Part shown: piece after piece, positions 27,449 to 36,215 of the stretch | Layout: every line of letters starts with the position of its first letter | How positions within the stretch are numbered: the first letter of the stretch is position 1 | From: Coleofasciculus sp937127375 | GTDB lineage: Bacteria > Cyanobacteriota > Cyanobacteriia > Cyanobacteriales > Coleofasciculaceae | Strand: one strand, 5' to 3' | Assembly: GCA_040218875.1 (NCBI GenBank) | Contig: JAVJQP010000153.1 | DNA length: 64,000 bases | The notes under the pieces: generated by a model | Database searches by the model: none | The model's input: the letters and a program-made list of their open reading frames with translations, nothing else | What the model was told of the DNA's origin: nothing | Made by a program: the position numbers and the translations under genes

Positions 27449-27575
27449 GCTATGGCACTACGAGGATACGTTAGGACATTCCCCTGTTGCCTGTTACCCA
27501 ACAGAATCTAGGGCTAAAGCCCTTACTACAAGCCGACGCGATCGCTCAATTACCATGGAAAGCAAGCGATACCCA

Positions 27576-28238
27576 ATGACGACCATGGTCAGTTCAGTTC
27601 CCCTACCGACGAGTTCTCAACCTGTGGGTGAAAAGCGAGTAACCTTTCACCATCTCAACTGGCAAGCTTACCAGCAAATCCTCCACGCTTTAGGCGAAAA
27701 TCGCGCTGCCAGCCTCACTTACAATCTTGGTATTCTGGAGATTACTATGCCCTTAGAAGACCACGAATTTGCGGCTCGACTAATTGAATTATTTATTCGC
27801 ATTTTAGTGGTCGAAATGGGATTAAAAATCAAAACGATGGGATCGACTACCTTAGAACGAGAAGACCTCGATCGCAGTCCAGAACCGGACAATGCTTATT
27901 ATATTCAAAATCAACATTGCGTCGCTGGGCGCAAGGTAGATCTCCAACATGATCCACCGCCGGATTTAGTGGTTGAAATTGATATCACCCATACCGATAT
28001 TGACAAATTACAACTCTACGCCAGTTTGGGAGTCCCGGAATTTTGGCGCTATAACGGGCGGATTTGGCGAATTTATCAATGGCAAGCTGGACAATATCAG
28101 GAAGTAGAATCTAGTCTAACTTTTCCGTTTATTACCAAAGAAAACCTCTACGACTTTCTCGAACAAGCTCAACAGGATGAAGTAGAAGCAGAACAAGCGT
28201 TTCGCGCTTGGGTACGGCAACAGGTTCAACCGTCTTAA
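27576..28238 (+). CDS. Uma2/DUF820-family putative endonuclease
   Basis: A protein of about 220 residues in the Uma2 (DUF820) family, which has a PD-(D/E)xK nuclease-like fold and is strongly expanded in cyanobacteria; its biological role is unsettled. Family landmarks are the N-terminal ATFHHLNWQAYQ-like helix region, SLTYNLGILEITMPLEDHE, the core PDLVVEIDITHT and the C-terminal YASLGVPEFWRYNG. The start is probably ATG 27576 (MTTMVSS); ATG 27555 is possible. The frame is open to 27414, but that part lies in the ftsH terminator. Confidence 0.85.
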   Translation: MTTMVSSVPLPTSSQPVGEKRVTFHHLNWQAYQQILHALGENRAASLTYNLGILEITMPLEDHEFAARLIELFIRILVVEMGLKIKTMGSTTLEREDLDRSPEPDNAYYIQNQHCVAGRKVDLQHDPPPDLVVEIDITHTDIDKLQLYASLGVPEFWRYNGRIWRIYQWQAGQYQEVESSLTFPFITKENLYDFLEQAQQDEVEAEQAFRAWVRQQVQPS

Positions 28239-28330
28239 TTTCTGGGATACTGTTTTCTTAAAACCTTCTGCCCTCTGTTTTTCAGCAAGGTGTAATGAGA
28301 AAACTGTTCCCTGTTCCCTCACCACCCCAA

Positions 28331-29878
28331 TCAAAACCCTAATGAACTACCAAGCTGACGACTGCGCCAATACGCGATCGCAATCAAACCACCAATCACC
28401 GCCAGCGCGATCGCCGCTAATCCAATATGCCCCTGACCCGCTTGAAAGCCCAAAAACCCCCAAGTCATTACAGACGCGACTTCCAGCATCCCTAAAATGA
28501 CATCCCCTTGACGTTCCTTGTGCCGTTTAAACATGTTTGCCAGAGGTACAGGGTGCGAATTCCACAGGCGCAATATCGCGTTACAACTCGTCGCCCCCAA
28601 AAAAACCAGCAGCGCTAGCCACCAGGGTTCACCTTTAGCCAGCAAAATGATAAAAATAGGAGAGAAAAGTATCCAGACGGGAATTAAAGCTGCTAATAAT
28701 TTAACCTGGCGCAACGTGGTTCCCTGAACCGGAGAAGCCTTCAACAAATCCGGCGCCTCTTCTCCAGAGACACAGATGCGGGTTAAGGACGAAACTAAGG
28801 CGCTCCCGACAATAGACACTACTGTGGCGACAAAGGTAGTTAAACTTGCCAGCATTTGTTCCTGGGAACCCCGTAGGACAATAATTAAGGCGGGGATTAA
28901 GAATAACATCTGGAGAAAGGTTTGGGAGAGCAAATAAGGATTACGCCAGATAATCCGCCACTCTTTGAACAACGCCATCTGGTGAAAACCCGAGGTAAAG
29001 CGAACCGATGCTTGGGGACGGCGTTGCTTACGTTTGTGAGTCATCGACTCTTGCGTCCCCGTGATAAAGGAATGATGTAAAACGTCCACCGCCAGCCAGG
29101 TTAATCCAGCACTCACCAACAGCGTCAGCAGCACGGAAACGGGTTCAAAAAACATCGCTCTAGCGGGAAACCAGATGATACTCTCTGCACTTAAAGGATT
29201 CCCTGGGCTGAATAGAGGACGCAACTGTTCCCCGATTCCGGCGGTAGGGACATCTATACTCCTGAGGACATTTGGGAGTTGGGACAGCAAAAACAGTAGA
29301 GCGGTTAAACTAGCCGTGAGAATTTGTGACCAGGTTCGCGCCCGTCGCGCCCCCAGCCAGCGCACCAACCATAGAGTCAGAAGCATGGCTAAACTGGTTG
29401 TGGCTAAGGCGAGACCGATAAATGCGGGGTAAACGCCCAACAGTTGAGGAACGCCGAGAAGGAGTGCGAGAAGACTGATGGGAATAATGAACAGACAATC
29501 ACTCAGGAAAATCTTCAACGCCACACCCAACAGGCGACTGGCAAAAATGACTTTACTGGACATCGGTGAAGAGACCAGTAAATCCAAGTCTCCTCGCTCA
29601 AACAAAGCCACCACACTCTGACTCATGGCTTGAGTAAAAGCGATGAAAAATCCGATTAGCCAGACGGTGACAGCTACCCAGATAGCTGGCGCTGGGATAG
29701 AGGAAACTGAAAGGGTTTGGCGTATCTCCGTTAAAGCAAACCACAGGGGAACCAGTACAACCAGGCTCAAAAATCCCAGGACAATTCCCCAGGTTTTCAG
29801 TCCCGGTTTACTGTTCAATTCACGCCACCACAGGTGCAATTCATGGCGCAATAGCCAGGGTAATGTAGCCACGTTCAT
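28331..29878 (-). CDS. ABC-2 type transporter permease
   Basis: A 515-residue integral membrane protein with roughly twelve predicted helices, e.g. WVAVTVWLIGFFIAFTQAM, FLSLVVLVPLWFAL and the last helix GLAAIALAVIGGLIAIAYW. The arrangement of two six-helix halves joined by a cytoplasmic stretch rich in Lys/Arg (THKRKQRRPQ) fits ABC exporter membrane subunits. Its start overlaps the stop of the ATPase gene by four bases (ATGA), so the two are translationally coupled and very likely one exporter. The substrate is unknown. Confidence 0.85.
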   Translation of the reverse strand: MNVATLPWLLRHELHLWWRELNSKPGLKTWGIVLGFLSLVVLVPLWFALTEIRQTLSVSSIPAPAIWVAVTVWLIGFFIAFTQAMSQSVVALFERGDLDLLVSSPMSSKVIFASRLLGVALKIFLSDCLFIIPISLLALLLGVPQLLGVYPAFIGLALATTSLAMLLTLWLVRWLGARRARTWSQILTASLTALLFLLSQLPNVLRSIDVPTAGIGEQLRPLFSPGNPLSAESIIWFPARAMFFEPVSVLLTLLVSAGLTWLAVDVLHHSFITGTQESMTHKRKQRRPQASVRFTSGFHQMALFKEWRIIWRNPYLLSQTFLQMLFLIPALIIVLRGSQEQMLASLTTFVATVVSIVGSALVSSLTRICVSGEEAPDLLKASPVQGTTLRQVKLLAALIPVWILFSPIFIILLAKGEPWWLALLVFLGATSCNAILRLWNSHPVPLANMFKRHKERQGDVILGMLEVASVMTWGFLGFQAGQGHIGLAAIALAVIGGLIAIAYWRSRQLGSSLGF

Positions 29879-30621
29879 ACTTTCACCTCCTGATTCTGTG
29901 TCAACTCCAGGAAGACAGTTTCCAACGTTCCACCTGCTTCACCACTGCGCCTTCTGAGTTCATCCAATGTCCCCTCAGCGACTAACTGACCGTAATTGAG
30001 AATACCAATATCTTCTGCCAAGCGTTCGGCAATTTCCATGATATGGGTGGTAAGAATTACAGTATTGCCCTGTCGCACATAGTCCACTAACATCGTTTTG
30101 ACTAACCGAGCCGCCGCCGCATCCAGTCCGGTGAGAGGTTCATCTAGGATAATGACTTTGGGGTGGTGAATAAAAGCACCAGCTAGAGCCAGTTTTTGCT
30201 TCATCCCTCGGGAGAAGGTTTCGGTTAAGTCAGTGCGTACATCCCAGAGGGAGAGTTGCTGCAACAGAGTTTTGGCGTGAGATTGCGCTTCCTCCGCCGG
30301 GATACCCCACAATCCGGCGACAAATTCTAGATATTCTAATGCTGTGAGTTTGTCGTAAAGTAAGGGATCTTCGGGGAGATAGGCTAATTCCTGTTTAGCG
30401 ACGCTGGGAGTACGGGTAATGCTGTGACCTAAAATAAGAGCATCCCCGTCATCGGGTTTCAGGAGTCCAGCCACCATGCGTAATGTCGTGGTTTTGCCAG
30501 CGCCATTGGGACCAAGGAGGGCATAAAATGAGCCTTGGGGAATTTGCAGGCTCAAGCGATTAACGGCTTGGTGAGAACCGTAACGTTTGCTCAGAGAAAT
30601 TAGTTCGAGTGCTAATGTCAT
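29875..30621 (-). CDS. ABC transporter ATP-binding protein
   Basis: A 248-residue ATPase subunit. Walker A is GPNGAGKTT (about 38-46), the signature is FSRGMKQK, Walker B is KVIILDEPLTGLD and the switch His lies in TTHIMEIAE. The QLAYLPEDPLLYDKLTALEYL segment is typical of the CcmA/NatA-like export branch (DrrA type). It precedes the permease in the same minus-strand operon. Confidence 0.92.
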   Translation of the reverse strand: MTLALELISLSKRYGSHQAVNRLSLQIPQGSFYALLGPNGAGKTTTLRMVAGLLKPDDGDALILGHSITRTPSVAKQELAYLPEDPLLYDKLTALEYLEFVAGLWGIPAEEAQSHAKTLLQQLSLWDVRTDLTETFSRGMKQKLALAGAFIHHPKVIILDEPLTGLDAAAARLVKTMLVDYVRQGNTVILTTHIMEIAERLAEDIGILNYGQLVAEGTLDELRRRSGEAGGTLETVFLELTQNQEVKV

Positions 30622-31179
30622 AAGTGAAGGTTTCTAGGCATACTCTCGTTCCCAGTTTGGAGAAGGGAATGTGGTTTTGGAGGCTCGCGACTCCAGCCGC
30701 ACCAAGGCATTTCCAGCTTTAATTTGATACGGATAGAGGCTTGTGTCCAAATTTATGTAGCTCATCCATTTCAGAAATATAGTCAGCCAGGTATGGGTGG
30801 TGCGAGGATCTTGCTATCAGCTATTTTCAATCTACAAGCTCCATAGGTGATAACAAATCACCCAACGGATTCATCCAACTGGGGGATTTTGATTATCCGT
30901 CGGGGATTTGGAGTCGCGATCGCTTATTTCAATTCTTCTCTAGTTTACTGGCGATTCAAGGTTTATAAACTTAGCTTACTCGGCGATTCATCTCACGGTC
31001 TAATCTTTGATTGAATGTAGGAGGATGTCACAGAAATACGCCTTATATCCAGTTGTAGTCTTCAAAATTGTTCCCGTTTCCCTCACTTTCATTACAATCT
31101 TGATTCAGCTCCTCCCGTAGAGGCAAGCTTCATGCCTACTACGAACAACAACAACAAAACGTCTTGTAGCCACTTAGCT
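30622..31179. other. Spacer without recognised gene
   Basis: 558 bases upstream of the ABC operon and downstream of a minus-strand gene. No convincing frame. A short imperfect hairpin GTAGAGGCAAGC/TGCCTACTAC at about 31117-31142 resembles the GTAGAG palindromes. HIP1-like GCGATCGC occurs near 30917. No RNA gene recognised. Confidence 0.6.
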
Positions 31180-31683
31180 TCAAAATGAAAGATAGGGAAC
31201 GCTAGTTTTAACGGGGCGAATATATTTGGAATTAGCCCGCACGAAACAAATGTCATTCATTTGGTTGTTGGCGGTTGGCATATCAATGATTACTTTTACC
31301 CAGGGTAAACCCCGTTCATCTCTAATAATGGTTGCACCAGCAGGCGCGTTGTCAGCAATGAGAACTGTCTGTTTAGGGAAACGTCGCACCACAGACCATT
31401 CTCCGATATTAAAATCATCTTGCCAACCACTAGGGCGAAAGTCTTCTAGCCAAAATTGGCGGAATTCTGGCGAGATGCGACAATTCAAGCCTCTGGGATC
31501 AGGATCAACAACCTGCCAACTCCACCAGCTATTCGCGGAGGCGGTATAATCATTTTGAGCGTTGGTTTGGGGTAGGGGTGGCAGTTCGTTGGCAAGAAGT
31601 TTGCCAGGGAATAGGGCTAACCCCATGGAGATACCCAAGGTAATAGCGTTGAAGTGGATTGTCTTATTTACACGAAGTTGCAT
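31180..31683 (-). CDS. Secreted protein of unknown function
   Basis: A 167-residue protein with a signal peptide (basic start, hydrophobic AITLGISMGLALF, probable cleavage after LLANE or nearby). The mature part has WWSWQVVDPDPRGLNCR, then FRPSGWQDDFNIGEWSVVRRFPKQTVLIADNAP, and ends with CFVRANSKYIRPV. The pattern of a small beta-rich domain binding at the cell surface, SH3-like, is an inference. Two cysteines (in LNCR and ICFV) could form a disulfide. The start is ATG 31683; an upstream TTG is possible. Not assigned to a family. Confidence 0.72.
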   Translation of the reverse strand: MQLRVNKTIHFNAITLGISMGLALFPGKLLANELPPLPQTNAQNDYTASANSWWSWQVVDPDPRGLNCRISPEFRQFWLEDFRPSGWQDDFNIGEWSVVRRFPKQTVLIADNAPAGATIIRDERGLPWVKVIIDMPTANNQMNDICFVRANSKYIRPVKTSVPYLSF

Positions 31684-31757
31684 TTCTGTCAAGCTAACTC
31701 TACTTATCTATCTTAATGTATGATTTTTGGGCGTTTTTTCGTGGATTGATTGGTGGA

Positions 31758-31823
31758 GTAGGGCGGGTTTTGTTGTTTGTTTAGGGGTGACAAGTAGAGT
31801 GAGTGGCTAAACCCGCCCCTACA
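31758..31823. repeat. Palindromic-ended dispersed element
   Basis: Starts GTAGGGCGGGTTTTGTTG and ends CTAAACCCGCCCCTACA. It has the same arms as the rest of the family with a diverged middle. It lies between two divergently transcribed genes. Confidence 0.78.
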
Positions 31824-31850
31824 ATTGCTCTTATAATTGATGTATAACTT

Positions 31851-32381
31851 ATGATGAGTAAAGAGAAAATTATTTTTAGTACCGATTGGATTACAGTTAA
31901 GGAAACAGCTTGGGGGTATCACTACCTAGAACGCAAGGGACGAGATTCTGTAGCGATATTTCTGATTAGAAAACGTCAGAGTAACACAGGGGACTATGAG
32001 GTTCTGATTAGACAGCAGCCGCTTTGTATCCATATTCCCGATATTAATCAAGAGCATAAACTCTATCCTTGTCCCATTACTGGGGGTATTGATGCAGGGG
32101 AATCGCCAGAGGAAGCGGCGATTAGAGAGGTGCATGAAGAAGCGGGATTTTCGGTTCAGGTTCTACCCTTGGGAAAATATATTGTCGGAACTCAAACCAA
32201 TGAGATTTGTTATATGTATTATGCCGATGTAACGGGTGTAGAACAGGAAAAGGCACAGCAAGATGGCAGCTATTTTGAATCGATTAGCCATAATGAATGG
32301 CATCCGTTAGGTTATTTGAATCAATGCGATTATTCAGCCTGTCAGATTGGGTATTTTCGGCTCAAATCTATTCTTGAATAA
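31851..32381 (+). CDS. NUDIX hydrolase
   Basis: A 176-residue protein with a complete Nudix box, GGIDAGESPEEAAIREVHEE plus AGF, giving the metal-binding REVHEE helix. Family members hydrolyse nucleoside diphosphates linked to another group; cleansing of oxidised nucleotides or ADP-ribose-like compounds is possible, but the substrate cannot be read. The N-terminal KETAWGYHYLERKGRDSVAI and the late YMYYADVT strand suit the ADP-ribose pyrophosphatase side of the family. Two ATG codons are in tandem at 31851 and 31854. A terminator follows 27 bases after the stop. Confidence 0.88.
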   Translation: MMSKEKIIFSTDWITVKETAWGYHYLERKGRDSVAIFLIRKRQSNTGDYEVLIRQQPLCIHIPDINQEHKLYPCPITGGIDAGESPEEAAIREVHEEAGFSVQVLPLGKYIVGTQTNEICYMYYADVTGVEQEKAQQDGSYFESISHNEWHPLGYLNQCDYSACQIGYFRLKSILE

Positions 32382-32407
32382 ATACGGGGTGGTTGATTAA
32401 AATCGTA

Positions 32408-32434
32408 GGGGCGCACCGACGTGCGCCCTTTTTT
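32408..32434 (+). terminator. Intrinsic terminator after NUDIX gene
   Basis: GGGCGCAC and GTGCGCCC form a perfect stem with a CGAC-type loop, followed by six T. It also belongs to the GTAGGGGCGC-type short hairpins used elsewhere (5807-5829). Confidence 0.85.
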
Positions 32435-32500
32435 AGCGTGCGGTAAAAGGGCTTTGTTTGTAGTAAGCACTTTAGTGCTTTAACGCCTAGCTTTAGAGGT

Positions 32501-32749
32501 TTAAACCAGGGTAAGCCAACCTAAAACATCTCTTAACAGCTTTTTTTCCTCCTGGGTGAAAGGAAAATTCACATTTTTGATCGAGTCGGGGTTTTTTTGA
32601 CTTAGATTTAAAATCTCAATGCCCACAATGGTATCATTTTCGTCAAAATCATAAACAATGCCGGGGCTGATTTCTTCAGACGCAACAATTCTTGAATCCT
32701 TAAGTCGGAAATAGACGGCTTCAGTCTCTTGATCAAAATCTATCCTCAT
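32501..32749 (-). CDS. DUF2283 family protein, putative antitoxin
   Basis: An 82-residue protein of the DUF2283 family: MRIDFDQETEAVYFRLKD, then SEEISPGIVYDFDENDTIVGIEIL. Such proteins often sit beside DUF4258 toxins-like proteins in bacteria and are suspected antitoxins. Its start overlaps the stop of the DUF4258 gene by four bases, so the two are coupled, with the DUF4258 gene first. No DNA-binding motif is visible. Confidence 0.82.
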   Translation of the reverse strand: MRIDFDQETEAVYFRLKDSRIVASEEISPGIVYDFDENDTIVGIEILNLSQKNPDSIKNVNFPFTQEEKKLLRDVLGWLTLV

Positions 32750-33009
32750 AATGTCCCCTTACGCTTGCGATCAAAATAAACAGAGATAATTATCCAAGGG
32801 TTATAATTAGGATTGTAGATAACTCGTAGAACTCTGTCCCCATATTCAGGGATAGTCTTAAAAGCGTGTCTCTTTGTATAATCTTCTGAGTCTAACTCTA
32901 ACAGATCGGGATTTGACAGGGTTCTTTCGATCCACTCTTGCTGAATATTGCGCTCCAGCATCCTTGCTCTTGCGTGTTCGGTAAGAACATAATCAGGTTT
33001 TGTTGACAT
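32746..33009 (-). CDS. DUF4258 family protein, putative toxin
   Basis: An 87-residue basic protein of the DUF4258 family: LTEHARARMLERNIQQEWIERTL, the central DYTKRHAFKTIPEYGDRVLRVIYN and the end WIIISVYFDRKRK. The fold is expected to be like RelE/BrnT-type ribonuclease toxins, by family comparison only. It is the first gene of a two-gene operon with DUF2283. A MITE-like element sits five bases upstream of its start codon, where its promoter should be. Confidence 0.8.
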   Translation of the reverse strand: MSTKPDYVLTEHARARMLERNIQQEWIERTLSNPDLLELDSEDYTKRHAFKTIPEYGDRVLRVIYNPNYNPWIIISVYFDRKRKGTL

Positions 33010-33013
33010 TTAT

Positions 33014-33102
33014 AGGACTTACGCAAAGGCTCTACAGGTAGGGTGTGTTAGCGCGGCGTAACGCACCTTAACCAGTATATCTGGTGTGGCTGCGTAAGTC
33101 CT
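33014..33102. mobile_element. MITE-like element with 12-base terminal inverted repeats
   Basis: AGGACTTACGCA (33014-33025) and TGCGTAAGTCCT (33091-33102) are perfect inverted ends of a non-coding 89-base element. The inside carries a GGTGTGTTAGCG/CGTAACGCACC hairpin, also found within the cassette at 10328-10446. No clear target duplication is visible. No transposase with these ends is in the window. Confidence 0.75.
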
Positions 33103-33157
33103 GATTTAATAGGCAAATAGTAGGTTCGGTCTCGTTCCTCGACCCAACAAAACTATA

Positions 33158-33400
33158 TCATGTAAAAATTGCGTCTTTCTCATAACTCACCCACTGGGAA
33201 TTAACACTATCAGGGGAGAGAACCAGAACCAAAATATCTGCATTAGCCAACCCGTCTTCCAGCTTATCCGGTATTCTATCACCGGGGAGAATCTCCCATT
33301 TATCCAACCAAGCATCAATCCCTTCTCGGGTACGTAAATCCGTTGCTAGACGCTCAACAAAGGGTTTGTCAATACTGCTATGACTGATAAACGCTTTCAT
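33158..33400 (-). pseudogene. Truncated TIR-domain protein
   Basis: An 80-residue fragment of a TIR domain: the N-terminal strand and box 1 are KAFISHSSIDKPFVERLATD, followed by WLDKWEILPGD and ILVLVLSPDSVNSQWVSYEKD. It stops with TGA just after the helix that holds the presumed catalytic Glu (in SYEKD), while TIR domains usually run to about 130 residues and are fused to other domains. The downstream sequence does not continue the fold. It may be a decayed remnant of a defence or signalling gene. The upstream region is repeat-rich. Confidence 0.7.
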
Positions 33401-33537
33401 TATTTCAGATTATTAATATTGGGATTATTATAAACTCCTCTCGGTGTTTGATGCATCATCGGACACCCCCTCAATCGGGTAAGAGCAAGGCAATGCCGTG
33501 TCCCTGTTGCCAGTCTTTATTACCCCCTTTTGCCATG

Positions 33538-33622
33538 GCGATTGAAATCGCTGCTACACAAACCAAGCCTGCCTCCGCAGGCTGAATTGAGTCCGCGCAG
33601 GCGGAGCTTGGTTTGTATAGCC
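33538..33622. repeat. Dispersed hairpin element
   Basis: GCGATTGAAATCGCTGCTAC at the left recurs in reverse at 40170-40190, and CCTCCGCAGGC / CCGCGCAGGCGGAG with flanking CAAACCAAGC / GCTTGGTTTG makes a large imperfect stem. Confidence 0.75.
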
Positions 33623-33787
33623 CCAGACTTTTAGTCTGTGGGCGATTGGCTTGAACCAGTTTTAGGGTGAAATTTGTATCATCACTAACAAACGCCTTGA
33701 TCCCATTTCCCTAAAATCCTTCACACCAAGCCAGCCGATCGCAGATGTAGTGGAGTGGATACGGGCGATCGCGGCAATCAATTAAAT

Positions 33788-33833
33788 TTTGTCATTCGTC
33801 ATTTGTCATTTGTCATTTGTCATTTGTCATTCG
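33788..33833. repeat. Heptamer tandem repeat (TTTGTCA)
   Basis: Six or so copies of TTTGTCA/TTCGTCA in a row. Similar runs lie near 10255, 16300, 20195, 24541, 41497, 48758 and 50287, in both orientations. Confidence 0.85.
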
Positions 33834-33851
33834 TTTACTCCCCCAGCTCCC

Positions 33852-33875
33852 AGACGTAGCATGCTACGTCTCTAC
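33852..33875. repeat. Partial palindrome, GTAGAGACG family
   Basis: Same partial copy as at 12282-12304, with identical flanking C-rich bases, which indicates the two are copies of one composite unit. Confidence 0.8.
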
Positions 33876-33907
33876 ATGGCTCCCCCAGCTACCCCAGCTT
33901 CCCCTAA

Positions 33908-33962
33908 CGGTACTTAGACAAAAAATGAAGTAAAAATTGTGCCAGAAACTGTCTAAGTACCG
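33908..33962. repeat. 55-base element with 13-base inverted ends
   Basis: CGGTACTTAGACA and TGTCTAAGTACCG are perfect inverted ends around 29 AT-rich bases. It lies 16 bases past the pfkA stop codon. It may be a very small MITE or act as a terminator hairpin for pfkA. Confidence 0.7.
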
Positions 33963-33977
33963 CCGTGAGGGTATCAA

Positions 33978-35054
33978 TTACAAATCGCCAACGTAGGTGT
34001 CGAGGGCTTTAGCGGTTTCCACTAGAGGATGATGAGTATCCACTAAAATCGGACTGTTGCTAGTCACCTCATCAATGGGAATGCTGACAACAACTCCATT
34101 TTGCCAAGCGACCATTTTTTGATAATCATCCTTGGCAATTAAATCGACAGCCGTTTTGCCAAAGGAGGTAGCCAGCAAACGGTCTAACGCCGAGGGCGCA
34201 CCACCCCGTTGAACATGACCTAATACCGTCACCCGTGCTTCAATCGTATCCCCACTAAAGTGAGAAATCTGATCCGCGACATAATCTCCGATACCCCGTA
34301 ATCGAATCTCACCGAGGGCGTCTGTGTAGTAGCGTTCTTGACCCTCAATGGTTTTCGCCCCCTCAGCCACAACCACGATCGCAAAGCGGCGATTCCAGCG
34401 ATCGCGCAGGTCGGTGATATGCTTACAAACACCACTAATGGAATAGGGAATTTCCGGGATCAGGATGACATCAGCACCGCCAGCAATCCCGGCATTTAGG
34501 GCGAGATGTCCGGCTTCGCGTCCCATCACCTCAACCACCATTACGCGATCGTGACTGGCGGCTGTATAGGAGAGGCGAGATAAAGCATCAACAATGGTGT
34601 TCACCGCCGTATCAAAACCAACAGCTAAATTGGTGAACGCCACATCATTATCAATCGTCTTGGGAACACCCACAATATTCATATTCCCTTTATGGGCAAG
34701 CTGATTCATAATCGCCAGACTCCCGTCACCCCCGATGACAATTAAGGCGTCTAGACCTAATTTCTGATAACCAGCGATAATCTGTTCGGCTTGAGCCTCG
34801 GTATCCCCTTTATTAATTGAACCGAGGATAGTACCGCCCGTACTGAGGAGTGGGTCAATTCCCCGACTATCTAGACCATGAACATTCAGTGAGACTGATT
34901 TGCCTTCCAATAAACCTTGGGTGGCGTAGGGAATGCCTAAAACTTCCCAATCATAGCTCAGAGTAGCATGTCTAACCGCAGCGCGAATGACCGCGTTTAA
35001 TCCGGGACAGTCACCGCCACTGGTGAGTAGACCAATCCGTTTGCGAGTTTCCAT
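33978..35054 (-). CDS. pfkA: 6-phosphofructokinase
   Basis: A 358-residue glycolytic enzyme that phosphorylates fructose 6-phosphate. N-terminal GLLTSGGDCPGLNA, IGGDGSLAI, PKTIDNDV with the catalytic Asp, and MGREAGHLAL define the family. Gly in GGDGS (the PPi type has Asp there) points to ATP as donor; PKTIDND is found in both groups, so a test is needed to be certain. The start is ATG 35054. It stands alone. A 13-base inverted repeat lies just beyond its stop. Confidence 0.94.
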   Translation of the reverse strand: METRKRIGLLTSGGDCPGLNAVIRAAVRHATLSYDWEVLGIPYATQGLLEGKSVSLNVHGLDSRGIDPLLSTGGTILGSINKGDTEAQAEQIIAGYQKLGLDALIVIGGDGSLAIMNQLAHKGNMNIVGVPKTIDNDVAFTNLAVGFDTAVNTIVDALSRLSYTAASHDRVMVVEVMGREAGHLALNAGIAGGADVILIPEIPYSISGVCKHITDLRDRWNRRFAIVVVAEGAKTIEGQERYYTDALGEIRLRGIGDYVADQISHFSGDTIEARVTVLGHVQRGGAPSALDRLLATSFGKTAVDLIAKDDYQKMVAWQNGVVVSIPIDEVTSNSPILVDTHHPLVETAKALDTYVGDL

Positions 35055-35669
35055 AGGTCGATCTCAAGTTGTGTTCTATTGTGGATGTGAATCGTTTGAA
35101 CGAAGGCTGTTTGATGCATCAAATCCAGATTTACTCCCCAGACAGTCTGACGACACCCTGGAACCACAACCACAGTTTTACTGTTTGGGATTAGAATCAA
35201 GCTGAATTAGGATTGAGTGCAAGTCCGCTTGAGTGGTGCAGTTGTGGCACTCGTCTTTTGAGAGTCGTTTGCCTCAAAAATGCTTGATCAGTGGTACGTC
35301 TAGGGTAGTCAGCGTTAACCCATATTGGCAAACAGGGTTCTAAATCCCTTCATGGCAAAAACCTCAACCTTTCCTGTGTTTGTGAACATCTAGTCCAAGA
35401 TAGCCAATTTTCTGTGAGCTGAGAGTATCAAGCAGCACTGTGATTAAGACAATGATGATTAGAAAGCCCTGCTTCAATCCAAAACATGGCTCAACCAGGT
35501 CTTAGAGGAATTTCCTTTGTCATTAGATTAGAACCGCTTTCTTGACAAATGCACTTTATTGTGCATACATAAATACTCAAACTTTCTTCAAGAGATTTAT
35601 GACTTGACAAAATTATCGGGCTTGTGTATTTTCTAGAGATTGAAAGAAAAACAAAAAGCAAAGACGTTA
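35055..35669. other. Divergent spacer upstream of pfkA and PepSY gene
   Basis: 615 bases with no supported gene, containing the promoters of the two divergent genes. Short pairings such as TGGTGCAGTTGTGGCACT near 35235 are seen, but nothing I can assign to a known RNA. Confidence 0.55.
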
Positions 35670-36215
35670 ATGGCTTTCAGTACAACGACTAAGTGGAGAA
35701 TAGTGATAGCCACAGGAATGGCTATTCTTACCTCCTCCATTAATTTAGGTGAAGCAAAGGCTCAATCCATCCCTAATCCCCAAACTGTTTTGCTCGCCCA
35801 AACCTTTGGCGGAATTGAACGACAAATAGCCCTTGAGGACGTACCCCTTCCAGTTATGGCGGCTGCGCGAACGGTAACGGGTGGTGAACCCACAGCGGCA
35901 AATATTGAAATGAAGCCGGATGGGTCTATTGTTTATGAATTAAGAGGTCAAAACCAGCAAGGCTTTGAATTCGTTGCTGATGCGACTCCCAATGGACAAA
36001 TTATTGAGGTAGACGAAGAAATTGAGCGGAGTGCGGTTCCCGAAGATGTGATCAAAGCACTCAAACGGTGGGAACCCAACGCCTCCATAGTCAGTACGTG
36101 GCGCAGTACCCGTCTAGGACAATTTGTCTATGAAATTGTGCTTGATAATGATTTCTGGTTTGAAATTCCGGCGGATACGCAGCAAATCACTATTCATAGA
36201 GTACAGCGTTCATAA
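35670..36215 (+). CDS. Secreted PepSY-like domain protein
   Basis: A protein of about 181 residues with a signal peptide (WRIVIATGMAILTSSI, cut near AKA-QS). The mature part contains LPVMAAARTVTGGEPTAANI, YELRGQNQQGFEFVADATPN and GQIIEVDEEIE, the usual order of a PepSY-like fold, which binds and inhibits proteins or senses at the envelope. The C-terminal half (RWEPNASIVSTWRSTRLGQF) may be a second, diverged copy. The start is ATG 35670; a TTG ten codons upstream is possible. It precedes a phosphate-binding protein gene on the same strand but is 134 bases away. Confidence 0.72.
   Translation: MAFSTTTKWRIVIATGMAILTSSINLGEAKAQSIPNPQTVLLAQTFGGIERQIALEDVPLPVMAAARTVTGGEPTAANIEMKPDGSIVYELRGQNQQGFEFVADATPNGQIIEVDEEIERSAVPEDVIKALKRWEPNASIVSTWRSTRLGQFVYEIVLDNDFWFEIPADTQQITIHRVQRS

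Larger units (their letters stand above)
33401..33977. other. Repeat-rich spacer before pfkA end
   Basis: No gene is supported. In order it has: a GC-rich hairpin element (33538-33622), a run of TTTGTCA-type heptamers (about 33788-33833), a CCCCCAGCTCC tract with a partial 28-base-family palindrome (33852-33875), and a 13-base inverted repeat (33908-33962) near the 3' end of pfkA. Confidence 0.7.

Noticed and set aside
27414..27575. Longer N-terminus of the Uma2 protein
   Set aside because: The extra codons would lie in the ftsH terminator, and the family starts later.
35055..35669. Small RNA gene in the pfkA upstream spacer
   Set aside because: Some short pairings are visible, but no known RNA family or clear promoter-terminator pair.
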